Positions 1 through 6,812 of a stretch of 35,747 nt of DNA are shown here, one piece after another. Positions within the stretch are counted from its first letter, which is position 1, and every line of letters starts with the position of its first letter. The DNA lies in assembly GCF_016428645.1 (NCBI RefSeq), contig NZ_JAELXW010000107.1, forward strand, positions 1 through 35,747, in the 5' to 3' direction. The translations under genes were made by a program, and so were the position numbers. The notes beneath the pieces are model-generated. The model made no database searches. It saw only the letters and a program-made list of their open reading frames with translations, and had not been told where the DNA came from. The DNA comes from Glycomyces salinus (GTDB lineage Bacteria > Actinomycetota > Actinomycetes > Mycobacteriales > Micromonosporaceae).

Positions 1-2
1 AA

Positions 3-458
3 GACGACCTCAACCGCGCCGCCGAACAGGCCGAAACCGACGCCGCCTGGGCCGCCGCCAAAGCCGCACGCGCCCAAGCACGAGCCCGATTCACCACCGA
101 AGCCACCGAAGCCACCGAGACCACCGAAACGCGAACACCGGGACCCGAACCCGAACCGCACTCAGGACCCGAACGAACCACCGCACCCCGACCGCGCTCA
201 GGACCCGAACAATCCTCCCCGGACACACCCGAACCCGAGCAGGACTCTCCTCCCGAGCCCGCCTGCACCGCAACACGCTCCGACCCCGGACCCCCGCCCT
301 TCTTACCCCGCCCGCCGCGGGAGGCACCCGCGGCGGGGCCAGCACACACACGACACACCAACCCGAACCCACTCGATGGGGTTCGGGCCCTCGCCATGCC
401 CACACCCGGCAAGCCACCCCAACCCGCCTCCCACACCACACCATCGCCGCCCGGGTGA
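3..458 (+). CDS. C-terminal part of an unrecognised Ala/Glu then Pro-rich protein (partial)
   Basis: An open frame enters from the left edge and stops at TGA 456-458. It begins with an Ala/Glu/Arg-rich, probably helical stretch (DDLNRAAEQAETDAAW...) and passes into low-complexity Thr/Glu/Pro sequence with SGPE-type repeats. The underlying 14-base unit CTCAGGACCCGAAC occurs at 161-174 and 197-210. Third codon positions are C or A, almost never T, up to about base 300, which supports coding. Codons such as GAA and CGA are commoner than in the rest of the window. A perfect hairpin at 311-337 lies inside the frame, and codon bias weakens after it, so the true end may be nearer 300. I do not recognise the family; long disordered tails of this kind occur on actinobacterial HNH/DUF222-type and other proteins, but that is only a guess. 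Confidence 0.35.
   Translation, partial: DDLNRAAEQAETDAAWAAAKAARAQARARFTTEATEATETTETRTPGPEPEPHSGPERTTAPRPRSGPEQSSPDTPEPEQDSPPEPACTATRSDPGPPPFLPRPPREAPAAGPAHTRHTNPNPLDGVRALAMPTPGKPPQPASHTTPSPPG
311..337. repeat. Perfect 11-bp GC-rich hairpin
   Basis: CCCGCCGCGGG (311-321) and CCCGCGGCGGG (327-337) are exact reverse complements around a 5-nt loop. No T-tract follows, so it is terminator-like rather than a canonical intrinsic terminator. It may mark the real 3' end of the left-edge gene. Bases 459-695 downstream contain nothing I can support as a gene. Confidence 0.5.
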
Positions 459-679
459 AGCCCCACCGAAACCGACCCGAGAGCCGAACATCAACCCGGC
501 CCGATCACCCGCATTGCTCGTCGCCGCCTGCTCGAACCCCGACTCCACCGAGTCAGCGCGACAGCCACCGGCCCGCACTCCCGCCACCGCCGCCAACGCC
601 CGCCGCGTTCGCGACCTCTCGGCAGTACAGCTAGCATTCCTGCATAGTTTCAGGAGCAGGGCTGCCGCCCTACGCCCAC

Positions 680-1601
680 CGAATATGAACGCAGCTCACA
701 CGGTCTCGCCGTAGAGCATCGCCTCGAGCCGTTCGGCCTGCCGGTCCCAGGTTCACTCCCGGCACGCCCACTGCCGGGACGCGGCCGCGAACTTGCGCGC
801 CAGCGGCGCATCGGTGAGGACCTGCGTGAGCCGATAAGCGATCTCGCCGACGTCGCGGCCGTCGACGACCCACCCCGACTGATCGTGCAACACGGTGTCG
901 GGCGCGCCGCCCGAGTCTCCGGCGATAACCGGCAGCCCGCTCGCGGCCGCCTCCATGAACACCGCGCCCAGACCTTCGACATCCAGTCCTCGATGGCGGG
1001 TGCGGCACGGCATCGCGAACATGTCGCCCGCCGCGAAATGCCGAGCCAGCTCGGATTCCGGAACCGCCCCCGTGAAGGTCACCACGTGCTCCAAGCGGAG
1101 GGCGCGAGCCTGTGTACGCAGCCTGCGTTCGTCGGGGCCGTGTCCGACGATGAGCAGTCGCACATCCTGGCCGGTCTGTGCGCGCACGTGCGGGAGAGCG
1201 CCGATGAGCTTGTCCTGCCCCTTGCGGGGCACCAGGTGAGAGACGCACACGATCACCGGTTTGCCGTGCAGGCCGTGGCGTTCGCGGACCACTGTGAACG
1301 GTTGAGCGGCGTCGAACTCGGCCCAGCCCGGCGAGGTCGACGCGTAGACGACCAGGTCTTCGGCCGGAAGACGTGACGCCATGCCCTGCACGAAGGTCTG
1401 TATTCCGCCTCGGCGAGGCGGAAGATCGTTGGTGACCAGGAGCGTCCGGCTGTTCATGACTCGGCGTCCCGACAGAACAGGCCGAAGCGGCCCGGGGCGA
1501 CTGGATCCTCAACAGTTTCCATGCCTGAACCGTATGTTCGCGAGCGTATCCGCGCACTGAGGCTGACAGCCCATTTGAAGGTGCAGTTCTCTTCATATTC
1601 G
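680..1601. repeat. 10-bp A+T-rich inverted repeat flanking the pimB remnant
   Basis: CGAATATGAA at 680-689 and TTCATATTCG at 1592-1601 are perfect reverse complements lying just outside the two ends of the pimB pseudogene. Such an A+T-rich decamer is uncommon in DNA of this composition. It may be a remnant of mobile-element ends or chance. No transposase or target duplication is visible. Confidence 0.3.
696..1457 (-). pseudogene. pimB: Broken PimB-like GT4 mannosyltransferase (internal deletion plus nonsense codon)
   Basis: The frame from ATG 1457 gives 234 residues that read as a PimB-type GDP-mannose-dependent phosphatidylinositol-mannoside mannosyltransferase (GT4), an enzyme acting at the inner membrane face. 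The N-terminus (NDLPPRRGGIQTFVQGMA) and the whole donor-binding half (VCVSHLVPRKGQD, FAMPCRTR, GLDVEGLGAVFMEAAASGLP) are present. About 110 residues usually lying between FTVVRER and RHGL are missing, so most of the acceptor-binding Rossmann half is gone without loss of frame. After ACRE comes TGA at 753-755. Beyond it the same frame continues for 18 sensible codons (TWDRQAERLEAMLYGETV) to a second TGA at 696-698, so the first stop looks like TGG changed to TGA. A functional enzyme is unlikely. The family call follows from recalled PimB patterns; the two lesions are direct reading plus comparison. Confidence 0.75.
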
Positions 1602-1626
1602 AACTAGAACCGTCTTCCCCGCACCA

Positions 1627-2970
1627 CTACGAGAGCGCCGCGGCGATCTCGTCCAGGTTCGCGGCCCGCGATGCCTTGACGAGCACCACATCGCCGGGGG
1701 CGAGTCGGCCGCGCAGCCAGTCGACGGCGGCGGTGTTGTCCGCCAGTGCCATCGCCTGTTCTCCCGCGCCTTCGGAGATTGGTCGGGCCGATTCACCGAC
1801 CGCGACCACCAGATCCGCCCGGGAGGCGGCGTACTCTCCGATGCCGCGGTGTTCGGCCTCGCTGTCCTCTCCGAGTTCGAGCATCTCGCCGAGGACGGCG
1901 ATGCGGCATCCGCCCTCGATCGCCGCCAGCGCGTCCAAGGCGGCGCGGGCCGAGTCTGGACTGGCGTTGTATGAGTCGTTGAGCATGGTCGCCCCGCAGG
2001 GGAGGTCGCTCAGCTCCATGCGCCACTTCGACAGCGACGCCGTGGCGAGCGCGGCCGCGGCCACGTCGAGGCGCACACCGGCCGCCAGCCCGGCCGCGGC
2101 GGCGGCCGCCGCGTTGAGGGCCTGATGGGCGCCCACGAGCGGCAGCGTGACCGGGGCCGAGGCGTCAGCGGTGCGCAGTTCGAAGGACGGTCGGCCGAGC
2201 CGGTCGAGCGAGAGGCCGAGTACCCGCACGTCCGCGTGCGCGGACCGGCCGAAGGTCGCCACCGGGCCGTCGGTGAGCGAGCGCATGGCGGCCACCCTGG
2301 GGTCGTCGGTGTTGAGCACGGCGGTCCCTCCCGACGCCAGGCCCCGCACCAACTCGCCTTTGGCCTCCGCGATCGCCTCGCGCGACCCGAAATAGCTGAG
2401 ATGGGCCTGGCCGACGTTGAGCACGACCGCGACATCGGGCGCGGCCAAGCCGGCGAGCGCGGCGATGTCGCCGACGTGGCGCGCGCCCATCTCGAGGACA
2501 AGGTGGCGGGTCGCCGCGTCGGCGCGCAGCATGGTGATCGGCACGCCGATCTCGTTGTTGAACGAGTCGGCCGCGGCGACGGTCGGAGCGGCGCTCGACA
2601 GCACGGCCGCCAGCAGGTCTTTGGTGCTGGTCTTGCCCTGGGAGCCGGTCAGCCCGACCACGGTCATCCCGTCGTGGAGCCGGGCCACGACATGCGCGGC
2701 GAGGCGCTGGAGCGCGGCTTGGACGTCCCCGACGACGACGGTCGGCAGCGACGTGGGCCGGGAACCGAGCACGGCCACCGCGCCGGCCCGACCCGCCTGA
2801 TCGGCGAAGTCGTGCCCGTCGACCCGCTCGCCGGAGAAGGCTACGAACAGGCCGCCCGGTTCGGCCCGCCGACCGTCGAGCACGGCCGGAGCGGCCACGG
2901 TCATGCCGCCGTCGCCTTTGACGGTCCCGCCGACGACCGCGGCGATCTCGCCGAGACTGATCGGGATCAT
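1627..2970 (-). CDS. murF: UDP-N-acetylmuramoyl-tripeptide--D-alanyl-D-alanine ligase (MurF)
   Basis: MurF joins D-Ala-D-Ala to UDP-MurNAc-tripeptide with ATP in the cytoplasm, the last soluble step before lipid I. The 447 residues match normal MurF length. Visible are an N-terminal uridine-binding domain (about 1-95), the Mur ligase P-loop [11 protein letters not shown] (about 106-116), the central ATPase domain with the NNEIG and [10 protein letters not shown] stretches, and a C-terminal domain. The start ATG 2970 ([15 protein letters not shown]) is typical. The gene is not in a division/cell-wall (dcw) cluster: its neighbours are a pimB remnant, a YnfA protein and, about 1.1 kb further, vanHAX. 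In some glycopeptide-producer loci (for example teicoplanin) an extra murF sits by vanHAX and is thought to use D-Ala-D-Lac. This copy could be such a MurF2, but that is inference; it could equally be the sole murF. Confidence 0.93.
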   Translation of the reverse strand: MIPISLGEIAAVVGGTVKGDGGMTVAAPAVLDGRRAEPGGLFVAFSGERVDGHDFADQAGRAGAVAVLGSRPTSLPTVVVGDVQAALQRLAAHVVARLHDGMTVVGLTGSQGKTSTKDLLAAVLSSAAPTVAAADSFNNEIGVPITMLRADAATRHLVLEMGARHVGDIAALAGLAAPDVAVVLNVGQAHLSYFGSREAIAEAKGELVRGLASGGTAVLNTDDPRVAAMRSLTDGPVATFGRSAHADVRVLGLSLDRLGRPSFELRTADASAPVTLPLVGAHQALNAAAAAAAGLAAGVRLDVAAAALATASLSKWRMELSDLPCGATMLNDSYNASPDSARAALDALAAIEGGCRIAVLGEMLELGEDSEAEHRGIGEYAASRADLVVAVGESARPISEGAGEQAMALADNTAAVDWLRGRLAPGDVVLVKASRAANLDEIAAALS

Positions 2971-3066
2971 GCCCGACCGCCACGGGAGTCGATGTGCGGG
3001 GCATGCCCGCGGAGCTGGATTCGCTGTAGGTCATGCCTCCAGCTAATGCGAAGCGATGTTGCCGGC

Positions 3067-3088
3067 GCGTATCGAGTTTTCGATACGC
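3067..3088. terminator. Hairpin between ynfA and murF, possible weak terminator or operator
   Basis: GCGTATCGA (3067-3075) and TCGATACGC (3080-3088) are perfect reverse complements around GTTT. It lies 20 bases beyond the ynfA stop and upstream of murF, both on the minus strand. There is no T-tract, so it may act as an RNA stem or protein site rather than a terminator. A looser pair AGCTGGA/TCCAGCT (3013-3019/3038-3044) lies nearer murF. Confidence 0.35.
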
Positions 3089-3107
3089 CGCCGATACTCC
3101 GTGCCGG

Positions 3108-3440
3108 TCAGCCGCGGGGCGCGTACATGATGACGGCGACGCCGAGCAGGCAGATCGCGGCGCCGATGAAGTCCCAGCGGTCGGGTCGGAAGCCGTCGAC
3201 GACCATGCCCCACGCCAGGGAACCGGCCACGAAGATGCCGCCGTAGGCGGCCAGGATGCGCCCGAAATGGGGATCGGGTTGGAAGGTCGCGACGAAGCCG
3301 TAGGCGCCCAGGGCCATGACACCTGCGGCGATCCACAGGATTCCGCGATGCTCTCGCACGCCCTGCCAGACCAGCCAGGCGCCGCCGATCTCGGCGAGGG
3401 CCGCCAGCGCGAACAGCAGGATCGATCGGGCTAGGTCCAC
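3108..3440 (-). CDS. YnfA/UPF0060 family small membrane protein
   Basis: This is a 110-residue, four-helix integral membrane protein. It shows the family pattern: an N-terminal helix with [15 protein letters not shown], a second helix ([20 protein letters not shown]), the [23 protein letters not shown] segment, and a closing [18 protein letters not shown] helix. Length and motif order equal those of UPF0060/YnfA proteins, which resemble small multidrug-resistance transporters. Some members have been linked to efflux, but the physiological substrate is generally unsettled. ATG at 3440 gives the typical N-terminus. The gene points towards murF with a 137-base gap holding a hairpin. No frameshift or truncation is seen, unlike several neighbours. 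Confidence 0.88.
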   Translation of the reverse strand: MDLARSILLFALAALAEIGGAWLVWQGVREHRGILWIAAGVMALGAYGFVATFQPDPHFGRILAAYGGIFVAGSLAWGMVVDGFRPDRWDFIGAAICLLGVAVIMYAPRG

Positions 3441-3468
3441 GGCCGTGACGCTAGCATCCCGGCCCTGC

Positions 3469-3918
3469 TCACGGTCGGGATCCGGGGGAGGGGAACGGCA
3501 GCGGGCATTCGGGGGTGGCCGCGCACGTCTCGGGGTCGTCGCAACCGGCGGTCAGGGCCGCGCGCAGCATTTCGGCGACGGTTTCGAGGTCGGCGATGCG
3601 GGCCTCGATCTGCGCGGCCAGTCGAGGCCCTGGCGCAGCCGTCGAGCACGCCCGCTCGGCCCTGCGGTACCGACACCTCCAGGCTGAGGGCGTCCTCGGC
3701 GGCGGTGAGGGCGAAGGTGAAGAAGCCGCAGCAGTCGGTCTCGGCACCGACAGGGCGGCGACCCGGGACGCGGTGTCCGGGTCGGGGGACAGGTCCAGGC
3801 GCAGTCTGGTCGAATCGAGGCGGTCGAGGCCGGTGACGGCAGTGGCGAACAGGTCTTCGAACTCGGCCAGGCGCAGCGGCTGCTCCGCGCTCGGCAGTCG
3901 GCACGCATCGGCCGGCAC
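3469..3918 (-). pseudogene. Frameshifted remnant: CCxFF small protein fused to a MerR-type C-terminus
   Basis: Two recognisable pieces lie in series. The first starts near a possible GTG at 3918 and reads PSAEQPLRLAEFEDLFATAV to DTASRVAAL. The family-like reading then continues only in another frame (ETDCCGFFTFALTAAEDALS, then VSVPQGRAGVLDG), which needs a -1 (or +2) shift near 3740-3750. Small actinobacterial proteins with this CC-x-FF pattern often neighbour MerR genes. The second piece, in the original frame, is a MerR-like C-terminal helix and tail (LAAQIEARIADLETVAEMLR, then [18 protein letters not shown]) with the Cys-rich ending seen in metal-type MerR regulators. The MerR helix-turn-helix N-terminus is absent. 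I read this as two neighbouring genes fused by deletion and then frameshifted. Family naming is from recalled patterns and is moderately sure; loss of function is likely. Confidence 0.5.
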
Positions 3919-3963
3919 CCACGCGAGGTTGCGCCGCGCGGGGGCGTCGGCCGATGCGTGCCG
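3899..3963. repeat. 16-bp perfect inverted repeat upstream of the MerR-like remnant
   Basis: CGGCACGCATCGGCCG (3899-3914) and CGGCCGATGCGTGCCG (3948-3963) are exact reverse complements with a 33-base spacer. The left arm overlaps the start of the remnant's coding sequence. It may be a scar of the rearrangement that removed the MerR N-terminus. Confidence 0.45.
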
Positions 3964-3997
3964 GCTTGCGCACGGCCTGTTCGCTCTGGGCGCCGAC

Positions 3998-4027
3998 CGT
4001 AAACCCGTACCCGGGTACAGGATGCAA
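3998..4027 (-). promoter_or_regulatory. MerR-type promoter with dyad operator in the spacer
   Basis: Read on the minus strand: TTGCAT (4027-4022), an 18-base spacer, then TTTACG (4003-3998). The spacer holds CCTGTACCCGGGTACGGG, a dyad with one mismatch whose core GTACCCGGGTAC (4007-4018) is perfect. A dyad inside a lengthened spacer between -35 and -10 is the hallmark of promoters that MerR-family activators underwind. It points towards the MerR-like remnant at 3469-3918 and fits autoregulation of the original gene. Confidence 0.6.
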
Positions 4028-4127
4028 ACCGAAGTGACCACGGTGACTATCGCTGGTCGGCGACTTATCGTCGGCATATCGAAATCCGGATACGCCATGG
4101 CAACGGCGTCCCGTCTTCAATCGGGCC

Positions 4128-4874
4128 ATGACCTACAGCGATCCAACACGGGCGCCGGGCCTTGGCCGCTCGCCCGACGAACCGACGACGGGAGTCACGG
4201 TCTACGGCTGCGAGCGCGACGAGGCCGCTCTGTTCCGGGAGTTCGCTCCTCGATTCGGCGTGTCCCCGACGATCACCGAGGCGCCGGTGTCGCAAGGCAA
4301 CATCGAGTCGGCGTCCGGAAACCGCTGCGTCAGCGTCGGCCACAAGACCCGGATCGTGGACGCGACGCTCTTGGCGCTCAGCAGAGCCGGAGTCGAGTAC
4401 GTCTCGACGCGGAGCGTCGGATTCGACCACATCGACGTCGAATACGCGGCGAGCGTCGGCATCACCGTGGAGAACGTCGCCTACTCGCCCGACGGCGTGG
4501 CCGACTACACGCCGATGATGATCCTGATGGCGGTGCGGAACGCGAAGTCGACCGTCCGCCGAGCGGACGTCCACGACTACCGGTTGCAGGAGGCGCGCGG
4601 GAGGGAACTGCGCGATCTCACCGTCGGAGTGATCGGCACCGGCCGCATCGGCGCCGCGGTGGTCGGCAGGCTGCGGGGGTTCGGCTGCCGGATCCTCGCC
4701 TGCGACAACCGCGTCAAGACCGCCGCCGACTACGTGCGCCTCGATGAGCTGATCCGGCAGAGCGACGTCATCAGCCCGCACACCGCCTATTACACCGATC
4801 GTGCCCTGCGCGACACGGTCGAGAACACCATCGTCAACTGCTTGAAGTTCGAAAGAAGGAATCGGCATGGATAG
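4128..4874 (+). pseudogene. vanH: VanH-type D-lactate dehydrogenase with internal in-frame deletion
   Basis: VanH reduces pyruvate to D-lactate for D-Ala-D-Lac synthesis in glycopeptide resistance. The 248-residue frame starts like actinobacterial VanH (GVTVYGCERDEAALFREFAP), keeps the Rossmann glycine motif (GVIGTGRIGAAVVGRLRGFG) and ends with the typical SPHTAYYTDRALRDTVEN and NCLKFERRNRHG. VanH proteins are about 320-330 residues. Here LDELIRQSDV runs straight into ISPHTAYYT at about base 4770, so roughly 75 codons are missing in frame. The missing part normally carries the catalytic Arg and Glu of the D-2-hydroxyacid dehydrogenases; only the His of SPHTA remains. It is therefore probably inactive even though the frame is open. 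The stop TAG (4872-4874) overlaps the vanA start. No vanR or vanS lies in the window. Confidence 0.8.
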
Positions 4875-5903
4875 GCCGAAACTCGGAGTCCTCTTCGGCG
4901 GCCGCTCCGAGGAGCACCACGTCTCGGTCAAGTCCGCCCAAGAGGTCGCGCGGAACCTCGACACCCGGAAATACGATCCGATCTACATAGGGATCACGGA
5001 GCGCGGCGCCTGGGTGCTCTGCGACGGTTCCGGCGCGGACTGGGAGGGCGGCGGACGCACGGCGGTCCTGTCGCCCGATCCCGGCGTGGGCGGACTCCTC
5101 TCCTGGGTGACGGCGAGTACGAGACGATCGGCCTGGACGTCGTGCTGCCGGTCCTGCACGGCCGGCTCGGCGAGGACGGTGCGGTGCAGGGCCTGCTGGA
5201 GCTCGCCGGCATCCCCTACGCCGGCTGCGACGCACAGGGCTCGGCCGTGTGCATGGACAAGTCCCTGGCCTGCATCGTCGCGCGGAGCGCGGGGGTCGCC
5301 ACGCCGAACTTCCGGACCGTCACCTCAGACGAGAAGGTCGACCTCGACGGACTCGCCTTCCCGGTCTTCGTCAAGCCGGCCCGTTCGGGCTCGTCTTTCG
5401 GCGTCGGCAAGGTGTCTCAGCAGGAGGAACTGCCGATTGCGATCGATACCGCGAGAAAGTATGATCCCAAGGTGTTGATCGAAGAGGCGGTCGTCGGAAG
5501 CGAGATCGGTTGCGCGATAATGGGAAACGATCCGGATCCGATCGTCGGCGAGGTCGATCGGATCTCCCTCTCGCACGGGTTCTTCAAGATCCATCAGGAG
5601 AGCGACCCCGAGAGCGGCTCCGAGAATTCGACGATAACCGTTTCCGCCGACATTCCGGAGGCCGATCGGTCACTCGTTCGGGAGACCGCCGAGGCCGACT
5701 ATCGCGCCCTCGGTTGCAGCGGGATCTCGCGGGTCGACATGTTCCTCAAGGACGACGGGCAAGTGGTCCTCAATGAGGTCAATACCTTCCCCGGCCAGAC
5801 ATCGTACAGCCGCTATCCGAGAATGATGGCGGCCGCCGGCCTCCCGCCCGCCGAGGTGATCGATCGGATGGTGTCGTCGGCGTTGACGGGAAGGCTCCAG
5901 TGA
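4867..5903 (+). pseudogene. vanA: VanA-type D-alanine--D-lactate ligase with a one-base frameshift
   Basis: VanA-family ligases make D-Ala-D-Lac, which lowers vancomycin affinity of the wall precursor. ATG 4867 begins MDRPKLGVLFGGRSEEHHVS, a normal start. At about 5100-5101 the frame breaks: ...GVGGLL is followed by SWVTAST, whereas one base back the expected LGDGEYETIGLDVVLPVLHG appears and runs unbroken to TGA 5901-5903. Restoring one base (CTCCTC-TCCTG to CTCCTC-gTCCTG) would give a full-length ligase of about 345 residues. The rest is well conserved: GCDAQGSAVCMDKSLA, the ATP-grasp stretches FVKPARSGSSFGVGKV and LNEVNTFPGQTSYSRYP, and the omega-loop KIHQESDP whose His is typical of D-Lac-selective enzymes. 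It is either a true recent frameshift or a sequencing error; decay of the adjacent vanH favours the former. It overlaps vanX by 4 bases. Confidence 0.85.
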
Positions 5904-6508
5904 AGGATGAGTTCGTCTTCGTCGACGAGTTCGTGCCCGGAATACGGTGGGACGCCAAGTACGCCACTGGGGACAACTTCACCGGCAGACCGGTCGACGG
6001 GTACCTGGTCGATCGGGTCGTCGGGACGCGGGCCCTGTGCGCGGCCCTGGTCAGTGCGGCGGAGAAGGCCGCGTCGTACGGCTTCGGTCTGCTCCTGTGG
6101 GACGGCTACCGCCCGCAGCGCGCCGTGGACTGCTTCCTGCGGTGGACGGAGCTTCCCGAGGACGGGCGGACGAAGCGGCGGCACTACCCGAACATCAGCC
6201 GGAGCGAGATGCTCGCGAGGGGCTACATCGCCGCCAAGTCCGGCCACAGCCGCGGCGGCACCGTCGACCTGACGCTCTACCACCTGGGCACCGGCGAACC
6301 GGCCGCCATGGGCGGTGACCACGACCTGATGGATCCGATCTCGCACCACGGCGCGGAGGGGATCACCCGGGCCGAGGACCGAAACCGGCGGCACCTCCGC
6401 TCGGTCATGGAATCCTGCGGGTTCCGCCCCTACGACTGCGAGTGGTGGCACTACACCCTCGAAGACGAGCCGTTCCCCGACACCTATTTCGACTTCCCGG
6501 TCGGCTAG
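5900..6508 (+). CDS. vanX: D-alanyl-D-alanine dipeptidase VanX
   Basis: VanX is a zinc dipeptidase that destroys cytoplasmic D-Ala-D-Ala so that only D-Ala-D-Lac is built into the wall. The GTG start at 5900 overlaps the vanA stop (GTGA), giving 202 residues, the normal length. All expected active-site residues sit at the canonical positions: Arg71 in WDGYRPQRAV, zinc ligands His116 and Asp123 in SGHSRGGTVDLTL, catalytic Glu181 and zinc ligand His184 in EWWHYTL. No lesion is visible. It is the only intact gene of the van set here; alone it could hydrolyse D-Ala-D-Ala but could not supply the replacement depsipeptide, so its expression without VanHA might harm the cell or be silent. A strong terminator follows. 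Confidence 0.95.
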   Translation: MKDEFVFVDEFVPGIRWDAKYATGDNFTGRPVDGYLVDRVVGTRALCAALVSAAEKAASYGFGLLLWDGYRPQRAVDCFLRWTELPEDGRTKRRHYPNISRSEMLARGYIAAKSGHSRGGTVDLTLYHLGTGEPAAMGGDHDLMDPISHHGAEGITRAEDRNRRHLRSVMESCGFRPYDCEWWHYTLEDEPFPDTYFDFPVG

Positions 6509-6550
6509 CCGGACCGGACCCACTCCCGCTTCGCCGCCGTTCGGCGGTCC

Positions 6551-6577
6551 GCCCCCCGTCCCGCGACGGGGGGCTTT
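6551..6577 (+). terminator. Intrinsic terminator after vanX
   Basis: GCCCCCCGTC (6551-6560), loop CCGC, GACGGGGGGC (6565-6574), then TTT. The stem is a perfect 10 bp and begins 43 bases after the vanX stop. It separates the van operon from the tetritol operon. Confidence 0.85.
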
Positions 6578-6611
6578 CGCGTGCCCTCCCGGCCCCCGGA
6601 CATCACGTTTA

Positions 6612-6624
6612 TAACAAGTTCTTA
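6612..6624. promoter_or_regulatory. A+T-rich dyad, candidate DeoR operator (upstream)
   Basis: TAACAAGTTCTTA is a near-dyad (TAA-AA-x-TT-TTA). Its TAACAAG half recurs at 6708-6714. It lies just upstream of the predicted -35 of the tetritol operon, in an A+T-rich island of otherwise GC-rich DNA. A direct repeat TAACGTCAG (6623-6631 and 6664-6672) also spans this region. The likely binder is the DeoR protein encoded at 15306. Confidence 0.4.
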
Positions 6625-6640
6625 ACGTCAGTGGTGCCGA

Positions 6641-6669
6641 TTGACAATACGAATCGCGCTGTGTAACGT
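6641..6669 (+). promoter_or_regulatory. Sigma70-type promoter of the tetritol operon
   Basis: TTGACA (6641-6646), a 17-base spacer and TAACGT (6664-6669) fit the -35/-10 consensus (TTGACA, TAnnnT) closely. The start point would be near 6676, leaving a leader of about 137 nt before ATG 6813. The second copy of TAACGTCAG overlaps the -10, so a regulator binding that repeat would block initiation. Confidence 0.6.
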
Positions 6670-6698
6670 CAGAAATCACATGGGGCACGATAGCTCGA

Positions 6699-6712
6699 TG
6701 TTAGATTTAACA
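6699..6712. promoter_or_regulatory. Palindrome TGTTA-GATT-TAACA, candidate DeoR operator (downstream)
   Basis: Perfect 5-bp arms around GATT, located about 25 bases after the predicted transcription start. The right arm extends to TAACAAG, repeating the half-site of the upstream dyad 96 bases away, which would suit looping by a tetrameric DeoR-family repressor. Between 6509 and 6812 I see only the terminator, the promoter and these sites. Confidence 0.45.
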
Positions 6713-6812
6713 AGAAGTGTCAGCGTGAAGCATGAGGCACCGGGTTGACCAGGGCGTGTACGGCATAGTCGCCCTTTGCCTCTCAATGACCAAGCCAACG
6801 GAGGAATGTGTC

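Noticed and set aside
161..210. Direct repeats CTCAGGACCCGAAC as a possible CRISPR or iteron array
   Set aside because: Only two full copies, inside a low-complexity coding tail, without regular spacers.
670..1596. 308-codon minus-strand frame overlapping the pimB remnant
   Set aside because: Arg/Pro-rich nonsense composition; the GT4 motifs are in another frame.
3013..3044. AGCTGGA/TCCAGCT inverted repeat upstream of murF as an operator
   Set aside because: Seven-base arms with an 18-base gap are too weak to support alone.
4128..4874. vanH taken as a short but functional dehydrogenase because its frame is open
   Set aside because: The catalytic Arg and Glu region is absent and the length is far below the family norm.
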